From DATCVA01 sp036567205 (GTDB lineage: Bacteria; Pseudomonadota; Gammaproteobacteria; Burkholderiales; Burkholderiaceae_B): a stretch of 12,743 nucleotides of DNA. The stretch covers positions 1-12,743 of the forward strand of contig DATCVA010000241.1 in NCBI GenBank assembly GCA_036567205.1. Reading direction: 5' to 3'. Positions 6,547-12,743 of this stretch are shown one piece after another. Position 1 is the stretch's first letter. Each line of letters starts with the position of its first letter. Below the pieces are notes generated by a model, which was given only the letters and a program-made list of their open reading frames with translations, did no database searches and was not told where the DNA came from. The position numbers and the translations under genes were made by a program.

Positions 6547-8652
6547 TCACGGGTTATAAGAATATGCGGTCAGGTCGCCAAGCACGACCAAGCCGTCAAG
6601 CGCCCTGACACCTCGCCCCTTCGGAAGAATGGCCAACGGATTGATCTCGGCCTCCACGATATGGGCATTTGCGCACTTTGCAAGCGTAGACATCCTGGCG
6701 ACGACATCGGCCAGGGCATCCAAGTCGCCCAATGGCAAGTTCCGATACCCAGAGAACTGCGCAAAAGCCTTTACCTCGGCCAACATTTTTTTCACTTCCT
6801 GTGTTGAAACCGGCGCCGGGCGGATGCTGACATCTTGATAGAGCTCGGCAAGCACGCCCCCCAGCCCCACAGAGATGATCGGGCCGACCGCGGGATCGTG
6901 CGAATAACCCACCAGCACCTCGCCAAGCCCCTGCACCATTTCTTGCACCTGGAAACCATCAATGATTGCGTTGGGCAACGTAGTGCCAATTCGAACGAGC
7001 ATTTCCTGAGCCTCTTGCCGGAGTTCGTTTACGTTGGCAATGCCCAGCTTCACACCACCGACCTCGGTTTTGTGCGGGATTGAGGCAGACGATATCTTCA
7101 AAACGCAAGGAAACTGAATCTGCTCCATCGTGGCGCCCTGCCAGGAAGAAGGAGCGGCGGACAGCGTCCATTCCTGCACCTGGGGAATACCAAGCGAAGC
7201 CAATACATGTTGCGAGTCAACCGAACTGAGTGTTTGACCGGGCTCACGACCGTCGAGCGCCATCACTTCAACCGCAGCCGGATCCGTATGCTGTCTGGGC
7301 GCTTGCCAACGTGCCCAGGCACTGAGTGCGTCGGCGCAGGCTTCCGGTTGTGAAAACACCGCCACACCAGCTTCACGCAGCAGCTTTCTTGAACGTTCGG
7401 CGTTAGGAGTAAGGAATACTGCCACCGGCTTCTTGGCCTGAATGGACAAAATCGGAGATACCGCGCGATCAGGGCGGAACTGCGAGGACGAACCGACCAC
7501 GGCCACCACGGCATCGATGTCAGGCGAGTCGACAAACGCGGACAATACGGCGCCGTAGGTCTCGGGATTCGTACCTGTTAATGTTAAATCGACCAACGGC
7601 GCATCGCTGATATTGATACCTTTGCGCGCCAAGCCACCTTGCATCTCGGGCGAAGGAGAAACGACATCGATATTGCGTTCCCCCAGGCAGTCAACGATCA
7701 AAGCGCCGCCGCCGCCCGTAGTCGACATTACCCCGATACGTGCGCCTGCACCGCGACCGTGACGGAATAAGGCCGGCGCATCTAACAAGGCCTCGAAGTT
7801 GGACAGCTCGGCAATGCCGACATCCCTGAGGAAAGCGGAGGTTGCTTTACCGTTACCCGTCAAAGCGCCCGTATGGGATACCGCCAAATGCTGCCCAATG
7901 GCCGAGCGTCCCAGGCGGTAGGCCAAGATCGGTTTGTTGGCCGCGTGCGCATTCATTGCGGCACGCCGCAACGCATCGGGACAGCGGATGGTCTCGAGGA
8001 AGAGTTGAATGATCCGCGTTTCCGGATCTTCGACCATCATTTCGATCAATTCGGCCACCGAGATGTCAGCCTCGTTGCCAACCGATACCAGCTTCGAAAA
8101 ACCGACACCCAAAGCCACACCGCGTGAAAGGATAGCGCCCAACAGGCTGCCACTTTGAGAAATGAGACCCACATCACCTGCGGGCAGTTCGCTAAGCGAT
8201 AGCACTTCATTAGCCGACAAGGCCACATGTGCGTGCACATCGACAACGCCCAATGCATTCGGTCCCAACAGCCGGGTCTGAGACCCCTTGAGCATGCCCA
8301 GGAGTTTTTCGTGCCGCAGCATTCCCTCGCTACCCGCCTCGGAAAAGCCATTGGACATGATGGTGACGCAACGCACCTTAGCTGCAATGCAATCTTCCAC
8401 AGCAGAGAGCACATGCTCGGTGGGGAGCATGATATAGGCGTGGTCGACCTGTTCCGGCACTTCACTTACCTTGGGATAAGCCATCAGGCCCAGCACGGCA
8501 TCTCTGCGCGGATTAATGGGAAAGATGGTGCCTGGATAGCCATGCTGGACAAGGTGTTTCTGCGGCAACGCCGAATGCTTGTCTGCGTCGGCTGAGGCGC
8601 CGACTAAAGCAATGGTCTTGGGGCGAAAAAGAGCATCAACCAGTTCTGACAT
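6547..8652 (-). CDS. Acyl-CoA synthetase, NDP-forming, single-chain
   Basis: This 701-residue enzyme should form an acyl-CoA from a carboxylate, CoA and ATP, giving ADP and phosphate through a phosphohistidine. The N-terminal CoA-binding domain starts LFRPKTIALVGAS and continues through FPINPR and LLGPNALG (about 128-135). The succinyl-CoA-synthetase-like domains contain SHTGALTG, whose His260 is the expected phosphorylated residue. The C-terminal ATP-grasp domain has LKISSASIPHKTEVGGV (His527), VGLGGVLAELYQD and EINPL (669-673). The frame is open for 35 more codons upstream, but the ATG at 8652 is preceded by AAAGGGG, lies 4 bases past the enoyl-CoA hydratase stop, and gives the usual family N-terminus. 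It replaces the AMP-forming ligase (AliA/BadA type) expected in related pathways and is the likely entry step here. The substrate is unknown. Confidence 0.93.
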   Translation of the reverse strand: MSELVDALFRPKTIALVGASADADKHSALPQKHLVQHGYPGTIFPINPRRDAVLGLMAYPKVSEVPEQVDHAYIMLPTEHVLSAVEDCIAAKVRCVTIMSNGFSEAGSEGMLRHEKLLGMLKGSQTRLLGPNALGVVDVHAHVALSANEVLSLSELPAGDVGLISQSGSLLGAILSRGVALGVGFSKLVSVGNEADISVAELIEMMVEDPETRIIQLFLETIRCPDALRRAAMNAHAANKPILAYRLGRSAIGQHLAVSHTGALTGNGKATSAFLRDVGIAELSNFEALLDAPALFRHGRGAGARIGVMSTTGGGGALIVDCLGERNIDVVSPSPEMQGGLARKGINISDAPLVDLTLTGTNPETYGAVLSAFVDSPDIDAVVAVVGSSSQFRPDRAVSPILSIQAKKPVAVFLTPNAERSRKLLREAGVAVFSQPEACADALSAWARWQAPRQHTDPAAVEVMALDGREPGQTLSSVDSQHVLASLGIPQVQEWTLSAAPSSWQGATMEQIQFPCVLKISSASIPHKTEVGGVKLGIANVNELRQEAQEMLVRIGTTLPNAIIDGFQVQEMVQGLGEVLVGYSHDPAVGPIISVGLGGVLAELYQDVSIRPAPVSTQEVKKMLAEVKAFAQFSGYRNLPLGDLDALADVVARMSTLAKCANAHIVEAEINPLAILPKGRGVRALDGLVVLGDLTAYSYNP

Positions 8653-8656
8653 GTGA

Positions 8657-9439
8657 TCAATCCCCTTTGAACTGGGCTGTACGCTTTTCCAGGAACGCTG
8701 AGATACCTTCGGCCTTGTCGGCCGTTCCATACACCGTGGTAACAAGCATTGTTTCAAACTCGATGGCCGAAGTTAGATCCATCTGCATGCCACGATGGAC
8801 TGCACGCTTCACGAACGCAAGCGCCAGTGGCGCACGGGTAGCATAATGCCTGGCCAGACTGACGGCGGCTTCAAGCGCCGCACCATTAGCCACGCGTCTG
8901 TTGATCAGACCCATTCTTAACGCTTCGTTGGCGTCGATGGGTTCAGCGGAAAACAACATATCCAACGCGTTGGACAGGCCTACAACGCGAGGCAGACGCT
9001 GTGTGCCGCCGGCGCCAGCCACTGTGCCAATGCGCGAGCTGGTAACGGCAAACGTTGCGTTCTCGCTGGCAATACGCAGATCAGCTGCCAATGCAAGTTC
9101 GAGTCCACCTGTCATGCAGAACCCTTCAATGGCAGCAATGACCGGCTTGGACGATTGCTCGATTGCATCATTAAGGCGATGCCAGTGACTGAAGTAGCGC
9201 CGTCCTTCCTGGGCCGAGCTGATCTTGAACGCCTCATTGAGATCGGCTCCCGCAGAGAAATAGTTGCTTCCGCCGGTCAGAATGATCGCCGACACATCTT
9301 TGCGACCTTCGACTTCCTGACAGGCCGAGATGATTTCATCCATCATTTGTTCGCTGATTGCGTTCCGTCGCTCGGGACGGTGCAGTTCTATGATAAATGC
9401 AGGGCCTTCACTGCGGATATTGATTGTTTGGTAGTTCAT
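8657..9439 (-). CDS. Enoyl-CoA hydratase/isomerase family protein
   Basis: This 260-residue crotonase-fold protein acts on an enoyl-CoA or related ester. It shows the N-terminal HRPERRNAIS (20-29), oxyanion-hole motif FSAGADL (61-67), GGLELALAAD (111-120) with the first catalytic Glu (E114), and GAGGTQRLPR (142-151). The second Glu of classical hydratases falls on Ser134 (VTSSRIG), so simple syn-hydration is not assured; isomerase, lyase or a variant hydratase is possible. The open frame extends 32 codons upstream, but ATG 9439 has an AAGGAG site at good spacing and gives the family N-terminus. It lies 10 bases after the hydrolase gene and 4 bases before the synthetase start. In a cyclohexanecarboxylate-like scheme it would take the BadK position. 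Confidence 0.92.
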   Translation of the reverse strand: MNYQTINIRSEGPAFIIELHRPERRNAISEQMMDEIISACQEVEGRKDVSAIILTGGSNYFSAGADLNEAFKISSAQEGRRYFSHWHRLNDAIEQSSKPVIAAIEGFCMTGGLELALAADLRIASENATFAVTSSRIGTVAGAGGTQRLPRVVGLSNALDMLFSAEPIDANEALRMGLINRRVANGAALEAAVSLARHYATRAPLALAFVKRAVHRGMQMDLTSAIEFETMLVTTVYGTADKAEGISAFLEKRTAQFKGD

Positions 9440-9449
9440 GGTTTTCTCC

Positions 9450-10256
9450 TTACAGATGGAATTGATTGATTCTGGTGTTGACAGCGCCACTGGCTTCGTA
9501 CTGAAGCCAGTGCCCCGCATCGGGAATGATTTCAACCTTTGCCTGGGGTAACGACCGGTTCAAGAGCGCTTTACGCTCAACCTGCGATGGAAAGATCAGA
9601 GGGTCCTGCTCACCCAGCAGTATTTGCATGGGAATGCTCAACCCTTCCAAATTCTTGATCAGCGAATCCTCGTAACTGATTACCCGGCTGTCGAATTTGG
9701 CACGACTAACGTTTTGCAGATGAATCTCGATTGCCGGATCGTCGATTGCGACTTCTTTGGCCAACATCCAACGACCAAGATTGCGCGCCGTTACCTCTTT
9801 GATTTCCTGCAGAGGGGTGTCCTCACTTTTCCGGACTTTCTCCAGTTGCTCGATCATTCTGCCCACAGGCTTACCGAAGCCCGAAGGGCTGATCAAGCTC
9901 AAGCGGCTAGGCGCATGGCCTTGCGCAGCGAGCAGTGCAGTAACACCGGCAGAAACTGCGCCACCGAAACTGAACCCGGCCAAATGGAAAGGCTGATCGT
10001 TGACAGCAAGGCGAATGGCGTGGGCCACCCAAGCCAGATATTCCTTGGTCGTTATATCCTCCGAAGGCTTTGCGGATTCCCCGAAACCCGGCAGGTCGAG
10101 GGTTATAACGGTGAAAGCCGCCGAAAGCGCCTCGACGTTATTAAACCAGTGCGTGCGGGAGCCTGCCCCCCCATGGATCAACACAAGGTTGGGCCCTTGC
10201 CCAGTTGTGCGTACAGAAAGGCCTACCTCGTAGGCGCGCGAGCCAAAAACTTGCAT
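9450..10256 (-). CDS. Alpha/beta hydrolase
   Basis: This 268-residue cytoplasmic alpha/beta-hydrolase-fold enzyme resembles the esterases and C-C bond hydrolases of ring-cleavage pathways (MhpC/BphD-like in layout, from memory). Motifs are the oxyanion turn HGGAG (28-32), DLPGFGES (54-61), nucleophile elbow GFSFGG with Ser96, the acid in GEQDPL (Asp218) and GHW with His249, a complete triad. ATG 10256 is preferred because MQVFGSRAYEVG begins the fold and an AAGAGA sits upstream; an ATG at 10298 in frame would add 14 residues with a poorer ribosome site. It is first in the minus operon. It could hydrolyse an ester or lactone before CoA activation, or cleave a thioester or diketone later; sequence does not decide. 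Confidence 0.9.
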   Translation of the reverse strand: MQVFGSRAYEVGLSVRTTGQGPNLVLIHGGAGSRTHWFNNVEALSAAFTVITLDLPGFGESAKPSEDITTKEYLAWVAHAIRLAVNDQPFHLAGFSFGGAVSAGVTALLAAQGHAPSRLSLISPSGFGKPVGRMIEQLEKVRKSEDTPLQEIKEVTARNLGRWMLAKEVAIDDPAIEIHLQNVSRAKFDSRVISYEDSLIKNLEGLSIPMQILLGEQDPLIFPSQVERKALLNRSLPQAKVEIIPDAGHWLQYEASGAVNTRINQFHL

Positions 10257-10321
10257 TAGGAGGTTCTCTTTTTCAGCCACTTGGTGTATTCTATTCAATG
10301 AAACTATTTTTGACCAGTGAA

Positions 10322-10350
10322 ACTTTAAGCGTTGGCCACTAGTAAGTCAA
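10322..10350 (-). promoter_or_regulatory. Promoter candidate for the minus-strand operon
   Basis: On the minus strand TTGACT (10350-10345) is separated by 17 bases from TAAAGT (10327-10322). The first matches five of six consensus -35 positions and the second four of six -10 positions. Transcription would begin near 10315, leaving about 60 bases before the hydrolase ATG at 10256. No equally good promoter is visible for the divergent gene at 10413. A 10-bp palindrome CTTTATAAAG (10361-10370) lies on that side. Confidence 0.5.
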
Positions 10351-10412
10351 GCGGGGCGTACTTTATAAAGGAACAACGTCCTATCTTTTGCTAATTCATT
10401 ATGGAGATAAGC

Positions 10413-11210
10413 ATGAAGTTCGAAGACATTCTCTACGCCACCGGGGGCGGTATCGCCACCATAACGATTAATCGTCCCGAAGTGCGCAATGCCGTTCGCC
10501 CGCGCACTTACGAGGAACTTACCGCAGCCATGCACATGGCCGCGGATGACTCCACTGTGGGTGTCGTTGTTCTCACAGGAGCAGGCGACAAGGCATTCTG
10601 CTCTGGGGGAGACATCCGTGATCAGCAAGCACGTGTACCTGAAGTCGGTCGCAAGCATATGCGACGCCTGTTCGCACTGTCGTCTGTCATCCGCATGATG
10701 GACAAACCCGTTATTGCCAAGGTACGCGGCTACTGCGTGGGCGGTGGCAACGAGATCAATCTGTTCTGCGACATGACCATTGCCAGCGAAGATGCCAGAT
10801 TTGGCCAGACAGGCCCTCGAGTAGGCAGCGTTCCCATTTGGGGCGCATGCCAATTGCTTCCGCGCTACGTGGGTGAACGCAAGGCACGTGAAATCCTGTA
10901 TACATGTCGCCTTTACACCGCGCAACAGGCATTGGACATGGGCTTGATCAACGAGGTCGTGACAGCAGAAGAACTGGATGCCACCGTTGATTCACTTTGT
11001 CAGGAAATCCTGGACAAAAGTCCGCAAAGCATCCGTATTGCCAAGCTCGCGCTCAACGCCGGCTCTGATCAAGAGTTCTACAGCTCATTTTTCCCCACTT
11101 CCGAGTTGCTGGCCTCTATTTACGGCAACCCTGAAAATATGGAAGGCATTACGGCATTCCTCGAAAAACGCAAACCCGAATACCGCAAGTATCGCACTGC
11201 TCGTGCTTGA
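10413..11210 (+). CDS. Crotonase-fold CoA-ester hydrolase, BadI/MenB-like
   Basis: This 265-residue protein resembles the BadI/MenB branch of the crotonase family: MKFEDILYATGGGIATITIN start, GAGDKAFCSGGD (56-67), GGGNEINLFCD (110-120), FGQTGPRVGS (130-139), GERKAREI (154-161), LDMGLIN and a C-terminal FLEKRKPEYRKY. BadI opens the ring of 2-ketocyclohexanecarboxyl-CoA by hydrolysis, giving pimeloyl-CoA; MenB runs the reverse type of reaction. In remembered BadI and MenB sequences GS-x-D follows the FGQ motif; here the text is GSVPIWGA, so that Asp appears lost. The hydratase second Glu is Gly134, while E114 is kept. ATG 10413 follows GGAG (10403-10406); an ATG at 10401 contains that site and is less likely. 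It is transcribed alone, divergent from the hydrolase operon, and followed by a strong hairpin. Confidence 0.88.
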   Translation: MKFEDILYATGGGIATITINRPEVRNAVRPRTYEELTAAMHMAADDSTVGVVVLTGAGDKAFCSGGDIRDQQARVPEVGRKHMRRLFALSSVIRMMDKPVIAKVRGYCVGGGNEINLFCDMTIASEDARFGQTGPRVGSVPIWGACQLLPRYVGERKAREILYTCRLYTAQQALDMGLINEVVTAEELDATVDSLCQEILDKSPQSIRIAKLALNAGSDQEFYSSFFPTSELLASIYGNPENMEGITAFLEKRKPEYRKYRTARA

Positions 11211-11224
11211 TACGCGCTAAGCAA

Positions 11225-11254
11225 GACGCGGCTCGGCGTATGCAGAGCCGCGTC
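11225..11254 (+). terminator. GC-rich hairpin after the BadI-like gene
   Basis: GACGCGGCTC (11225-11234) and GAGCCGCGTC (11245-11254) are perfect 10-bp arms with a 10-nt loop, 14 bases after the stop codon. The stem is very stable, but the bases that follow (ATATAAAG) lack a T-run, so termination efficiency or RNA 3'-end protection is uncertain. Confidence 0.6.
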
Positions 11255-11352
11255 ATATAAAGACATCAGAAGTACGTGCTCCACAGGCGCGTTCCAAAGA
11301 ATGTGGAGGGGATTCAGCCGGCTCCTTACCTTCAACACGCGCAGCGAAAAAC

Positions 11353-11384
11353 AAAAAGCCCCTGCTACTGAACAAGGGCTTTTT
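11353..11384. terminator. Rho-independent terminator, bidirectional
   Basis: AAAAAGCCC (11353-11361) pairs with GGGCTTTTT (11376-11384) around a 14-nt loop. Each strand has a GC stem followed by a T-run, so it can stop transcription both ways. On the minus strand it lies 11 bases past the CCA of the tRNA-Pro fragment and is probably that gene's native terminator. Confidence 0.82.
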
Positions 11385-11395
11385 ATGGAATTCGT

Positions 11396-11443
11396 TGGTC
11401 GGGGCGACATGATTCGAACATGCGACTCCTGCGTCCCGAACGC
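11396..11443 (-). tRNA. 3' part of tRNA-Pro(CGG), probable integration-site remnant
   Basis: On the minus strand this matches the 3' part of a proline tRNA: loop TTCGGGA with anticodon CGG (11438-11436) and G37, 3' anticodon stem CGCAG (11433-11429), variable loop GAGTC, T-arm GCATG-TTCGAAT-CATGT (11423-11407), acceptor strand CGCCCCG, discriminator A and encoded CCA (11398-11396). The 5' anticodon-stem strand keeps only GCG (11441-11443); beyond it no D-arm or 5' acceptor strand CGGGGCG can be found. The piece therefore cannot form a tRNA. A break just 5' of the anticodon loop is typical of the tRNA copy left at one end of an integrated island, though simple deletion of the 5' half is possible. 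Confidence 0.8.
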
Positions 11444-11765
11444 CTTCCTAGCCCTTTTACCTATAGGTACGGATTAAAAAACGTAGATAAATCAAGGCCC
11501 GATTATGCAGCAGCGCGCAACTACACGCAACAACGGGAAGCTTTTTCAGAGCGGGTTGGCGCACGATTGGAGCACAAAGCCAGCCAACATTTACAAATAA
11601 AAATCTTCGGCAGAAAAACCCTCGGTATCCAATTGCCAGCATTGAATGAAATGTAGCAGTCGCGACTTGATCTGCCGTTAAAACTGGGAGGATTACCATC
11701 CGTGCACTTGCCCGGTTTCCGCGTACAGCAAGAAGATGGTAGTTTCTTGTTAATGGAGAATAGGA
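11444..11765. other. Gene-free stretch between the tRNA fragment and the IS3 remnant
   Basis: No recognisable gene is seen. Short frames on both strands (for example 11420-11656 plus) have no family motif, and the first crosses the tRNA fragment. A perfect 12-bp palindrome TACCTATAGGTA lies at 11458-11469, 14 bases from the tRNA break. TGATCTGCCGTTAAAACTGG from 11668 has the TG start of an IS3 end and could be the left terminal repeat of the following element, but no matching right end was found. Confidence 0.45.
11458..11469. repeat. 12-bp palindrome next to the tRNA break
   Basis: TACCTATAGGTA is self-complementary and sits just outside the tRNA-Pro fragment on the presumed foreign side. 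It could be part of a recombinase core or arm site; this is speculation from position only. Confidence 0.3.
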
Positions 11766-12084
11766 GTGGCTGAAAGCAAAGTACCGAAGCGGCAATATAC
11801 GCAAGAATATAAATTAGAATGGGCGCGTTTGGCCCAGTCAGTGGGTATCAACAAGGCGGCGCTCCGCCTAGGAGCGCCTTCGGCGACGTTAGGCAATTGG
11901 CAGCGGCTAGTAGAACTAGGATACGTTAGTCTCGGGCAGCACGGGGACGAGCGTGCCCGCAACGCCGCAGCGTTCTGTCTCCGAGCTCTAGGCCAAGAAT
12001 AATCGCCTACGCAAAGAATTGGCCTGTGCTAGGCTGGACGTTGAAATCCGGGGAAAAGCCACGGCATACTTCTCCAAAGGGTTA
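11766..12084 (+). pseudogene. IS3-family transposase OrfA remnant, frameshifted
   Basis: The frame opens with GTG 11766 behind GGAG and reads KRQYTQEYKLEWARLAQSVGINKAALRLGAPSATLGNWQRL, a helix-turn-helix typical of IS3-group OrfA. It stops at 12002 after RALGQE. The expected C-terminal part continues in another frame: NNRLRKELACARLDVEIRGKATAYFSKG (about 11994-12081), the usual leucine-zipper and end of OrfA. One frameshift near 11990 therefore separates the two halves. The original protein would have been about 105 residues. It lies beyond the tRNA fragment with other decayed mobile DNA. Confidence 0.78.
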
Positions 12085-12092
12085 CGGCGAGG

Positions 12093-12375
12093 TACGCCTG
12101 GATCGACACGCAGCGCGCGCACTATACAGCGTGTCACGCCTCTGCCGGTTGCTGGAGGTCTCGTGTTCTGGCTACTCTGTCAGTGGCGGGTGCGTCGGCC
12201 TAGCCGCAGAAGCCTGACCAATGTAGTACTGGATGTGCTGGTCAAGGCCCTTCACGTAAAAAGCCAGCGCAGCGATGGACGGCTTCGAATCGTGCAGGCA
12301 TGACATGACCAAGACCACCGTATCAGTCATGAGCGAATCCACCAAAGCCTGGTTCGGCAAGGTCTTGCCCGGTAA
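12093..12375 (+). pseudogene. IS3-family transposase OrfB N-terminal remnant, several lesions
   Basis: Three frames must be joined to read OrfB: YAWIDTQRA (from 12093), then RALYSVSRLCRLLEVSCSGY, then RRPSRRSLTNVVLDVLVKA followed by LHVKSQ. In the last frame an in-frame TGA (12301-12303) replaces a residue that is usually Leu, and HDQDHRISHERIHQSLVRQG continues the HTH_21-like region to a TAA at 12373-12375. The DDE integrase domain that should follow is absent. The element is dead and truncated on the right. Confidence 0.7.
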
Positions 12376-12602
12376 TCCCCCCATTATCAGGGTGGGTGCG
12401 GCTCGAATAAGTATTATCATTCCCTATCTACATAAGAGAACTTCAGCCCCATTGACAGAAATAAAAGCTCTTCCTATACTCCAGAGTCGGAAACGTTTCC
12501 ATCTAAATAAGAATAATAAAATCTGTTTCCATTAGTCTTGCGTACGTGTTTTTTTATAGTGTCACAAATAAATGAAGAAAACTTCGAACGGGCAGTAAGC
12601 TA
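12376..12602. other. AT-rich stretch without recognisable genes
   Basis: This lies between the IS3 remnant and the IS630-type transposase fragment. It is visibly richer in A and T than the catabolic genes. A short plus frame crossing it (12275-12535) has no family motif. The terminal repeat of the IS630-type element may lie near 12557-12600, beginning at one of the TA dinucleotides, but I could not confirm it without the other end. Confidence 0.4.
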
Positions 12603-12743
12603 CTAGTGTAGTGCTTCATTCTGTTTGGAACTTAAGCTGCGATTGGCACGAACGACCTTTTGAAGGATATCGCGGGCCTTGGCGGTCCAGATAAATGGCT
12701 TGGGGTTTTCATTGTGATGGGCGACATAATCTTCAATGGCAGC
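12603..12743 (-). CDS. IS630-family transposase, C-terminal fragment
   Basis: The last 46 codons of a minus-strand gene enter from the right edge and end at TAG (12605-12603). The text AAIEDYVAHHNENPKPFIWT, followed by AKARDILQKVVRANRSL, is characteristic of the C-terminus of IS630-family DDE transposases (remembered form: I-x-x-Y-I-x-x-H-N-x-N-P-K-P-F-x-W-T). The reading frame is intact as far as seen. Whether the element is complete depends on sequence outside the window. Confidence 0.82.
   Translation of the reverse strand, partial: AAIEDYVAHHNENPKPFIWTAKARDILQKVVRANRSLSSKQNEALH

Noticed and set aside
8653..8757. 35-residue N-terminal extension of the acyl-CoA synthetase
   Set aside because: It runs into the end of the hydratase gene, has no family homology by eye, and the ATG at 8652 has a good ribosome site.
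10347..10925. Minus-strand frame of 192 codons opposite the BadI-like gene
   Set aside because: It has no family signature and overlaps both the divergent promoter region and a well-supported gene.
11420..11656. 78-codon plus-strand frame beside the tRNA fragment as an integrase or excisionase
   Set aside because: It begins inside the tRNA sequence, and no tyrosine recombinase or excisionase motif is visible.
12172..12420. 82-codon minus-strand frame in the right-hand region
   Set aside because: The opposite strand reads as a degenerate IS3 OrfB, which explains the sequence better.
1..12743. CRISPR array, toxin-antitoxin pair or phage defence genes
   Set aside because: No regular short repeats with spacers and no small gene pairs with such motifs were found; the novelty here is metabolic.

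Overview
The window looks like the chromosome of a betaproteobacterium, most likely of the Alcaligenaceae type. Pointers to this are a periplasmic Bug-family (tripartite tricarboxylate) solute receptor, small catabolic operons with an IclR regulator, a Pro(CGG) tRNA fragment, and moderately GC-rich genes with tight spacing. The taxonomic call is inference; there is no rRNA or other marker gene here.

Layout. (1) 1-840, minus: a Bug receptor gene running off the left edge and broken by an in-frame ochre stop; reading resumes in the same frame for 165 more codons. (2) 841-1219: a divergent control region with a 19-bp palindrome, a second spaced inverted repeat, a small palindrome and a hairpin. 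(3) 1220-5738, plus: a four-gene operon of acyl-CoA dehydrogenase, short-chain dehydrogenase, second acyl-CoA dehydrogenase and MmgE/PrpD-family protein. (4) 5748-5789: inverted and direct repeats between convergent operons. (5) 10256 down to 5796, minus: a four-gene operon of alpha/beta hydrolase, enoyl-CoA hydratase/isomerase, single-chain NDP-forming acyl-CoA synthetase and IclR regulator, with gaps of 4 to 10 bp. (6) 10413-11210, plus: a crotonase-fold protein resembling BadI/MenB, followed by hairpins. (7) 11353-11443: a rho-independent terminator and the 3' part of a tRNA-Pro(CGG) gene on the minus strand, which looks like an integration-site remnant. (8) 11444-12743: a scrambled IS3-family element and the C-terminus of an IS630-family transposase.

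How the genes could work together. The set holds every enzyme class of the cyclohexanecarboxylate route (CoA activation, acyl-CoA dehydrogenation, hydration, hydroxyacyl-CoA oxidation, crotonase-fold ring hydrolysis; compare AliA/AliB/BadK/BadH/BadI). The SDR and the last crotonase resemble BadH and BadI in remembered sequence. I propose a CoA-dependent degradation module for an alicyclic or otherwise unusual carboxylic acid, controlled by IclR. The substrate is unknown. Several catalytic positions differ from the textbook families, so this is not simply a copy of the ali/bad pathway.
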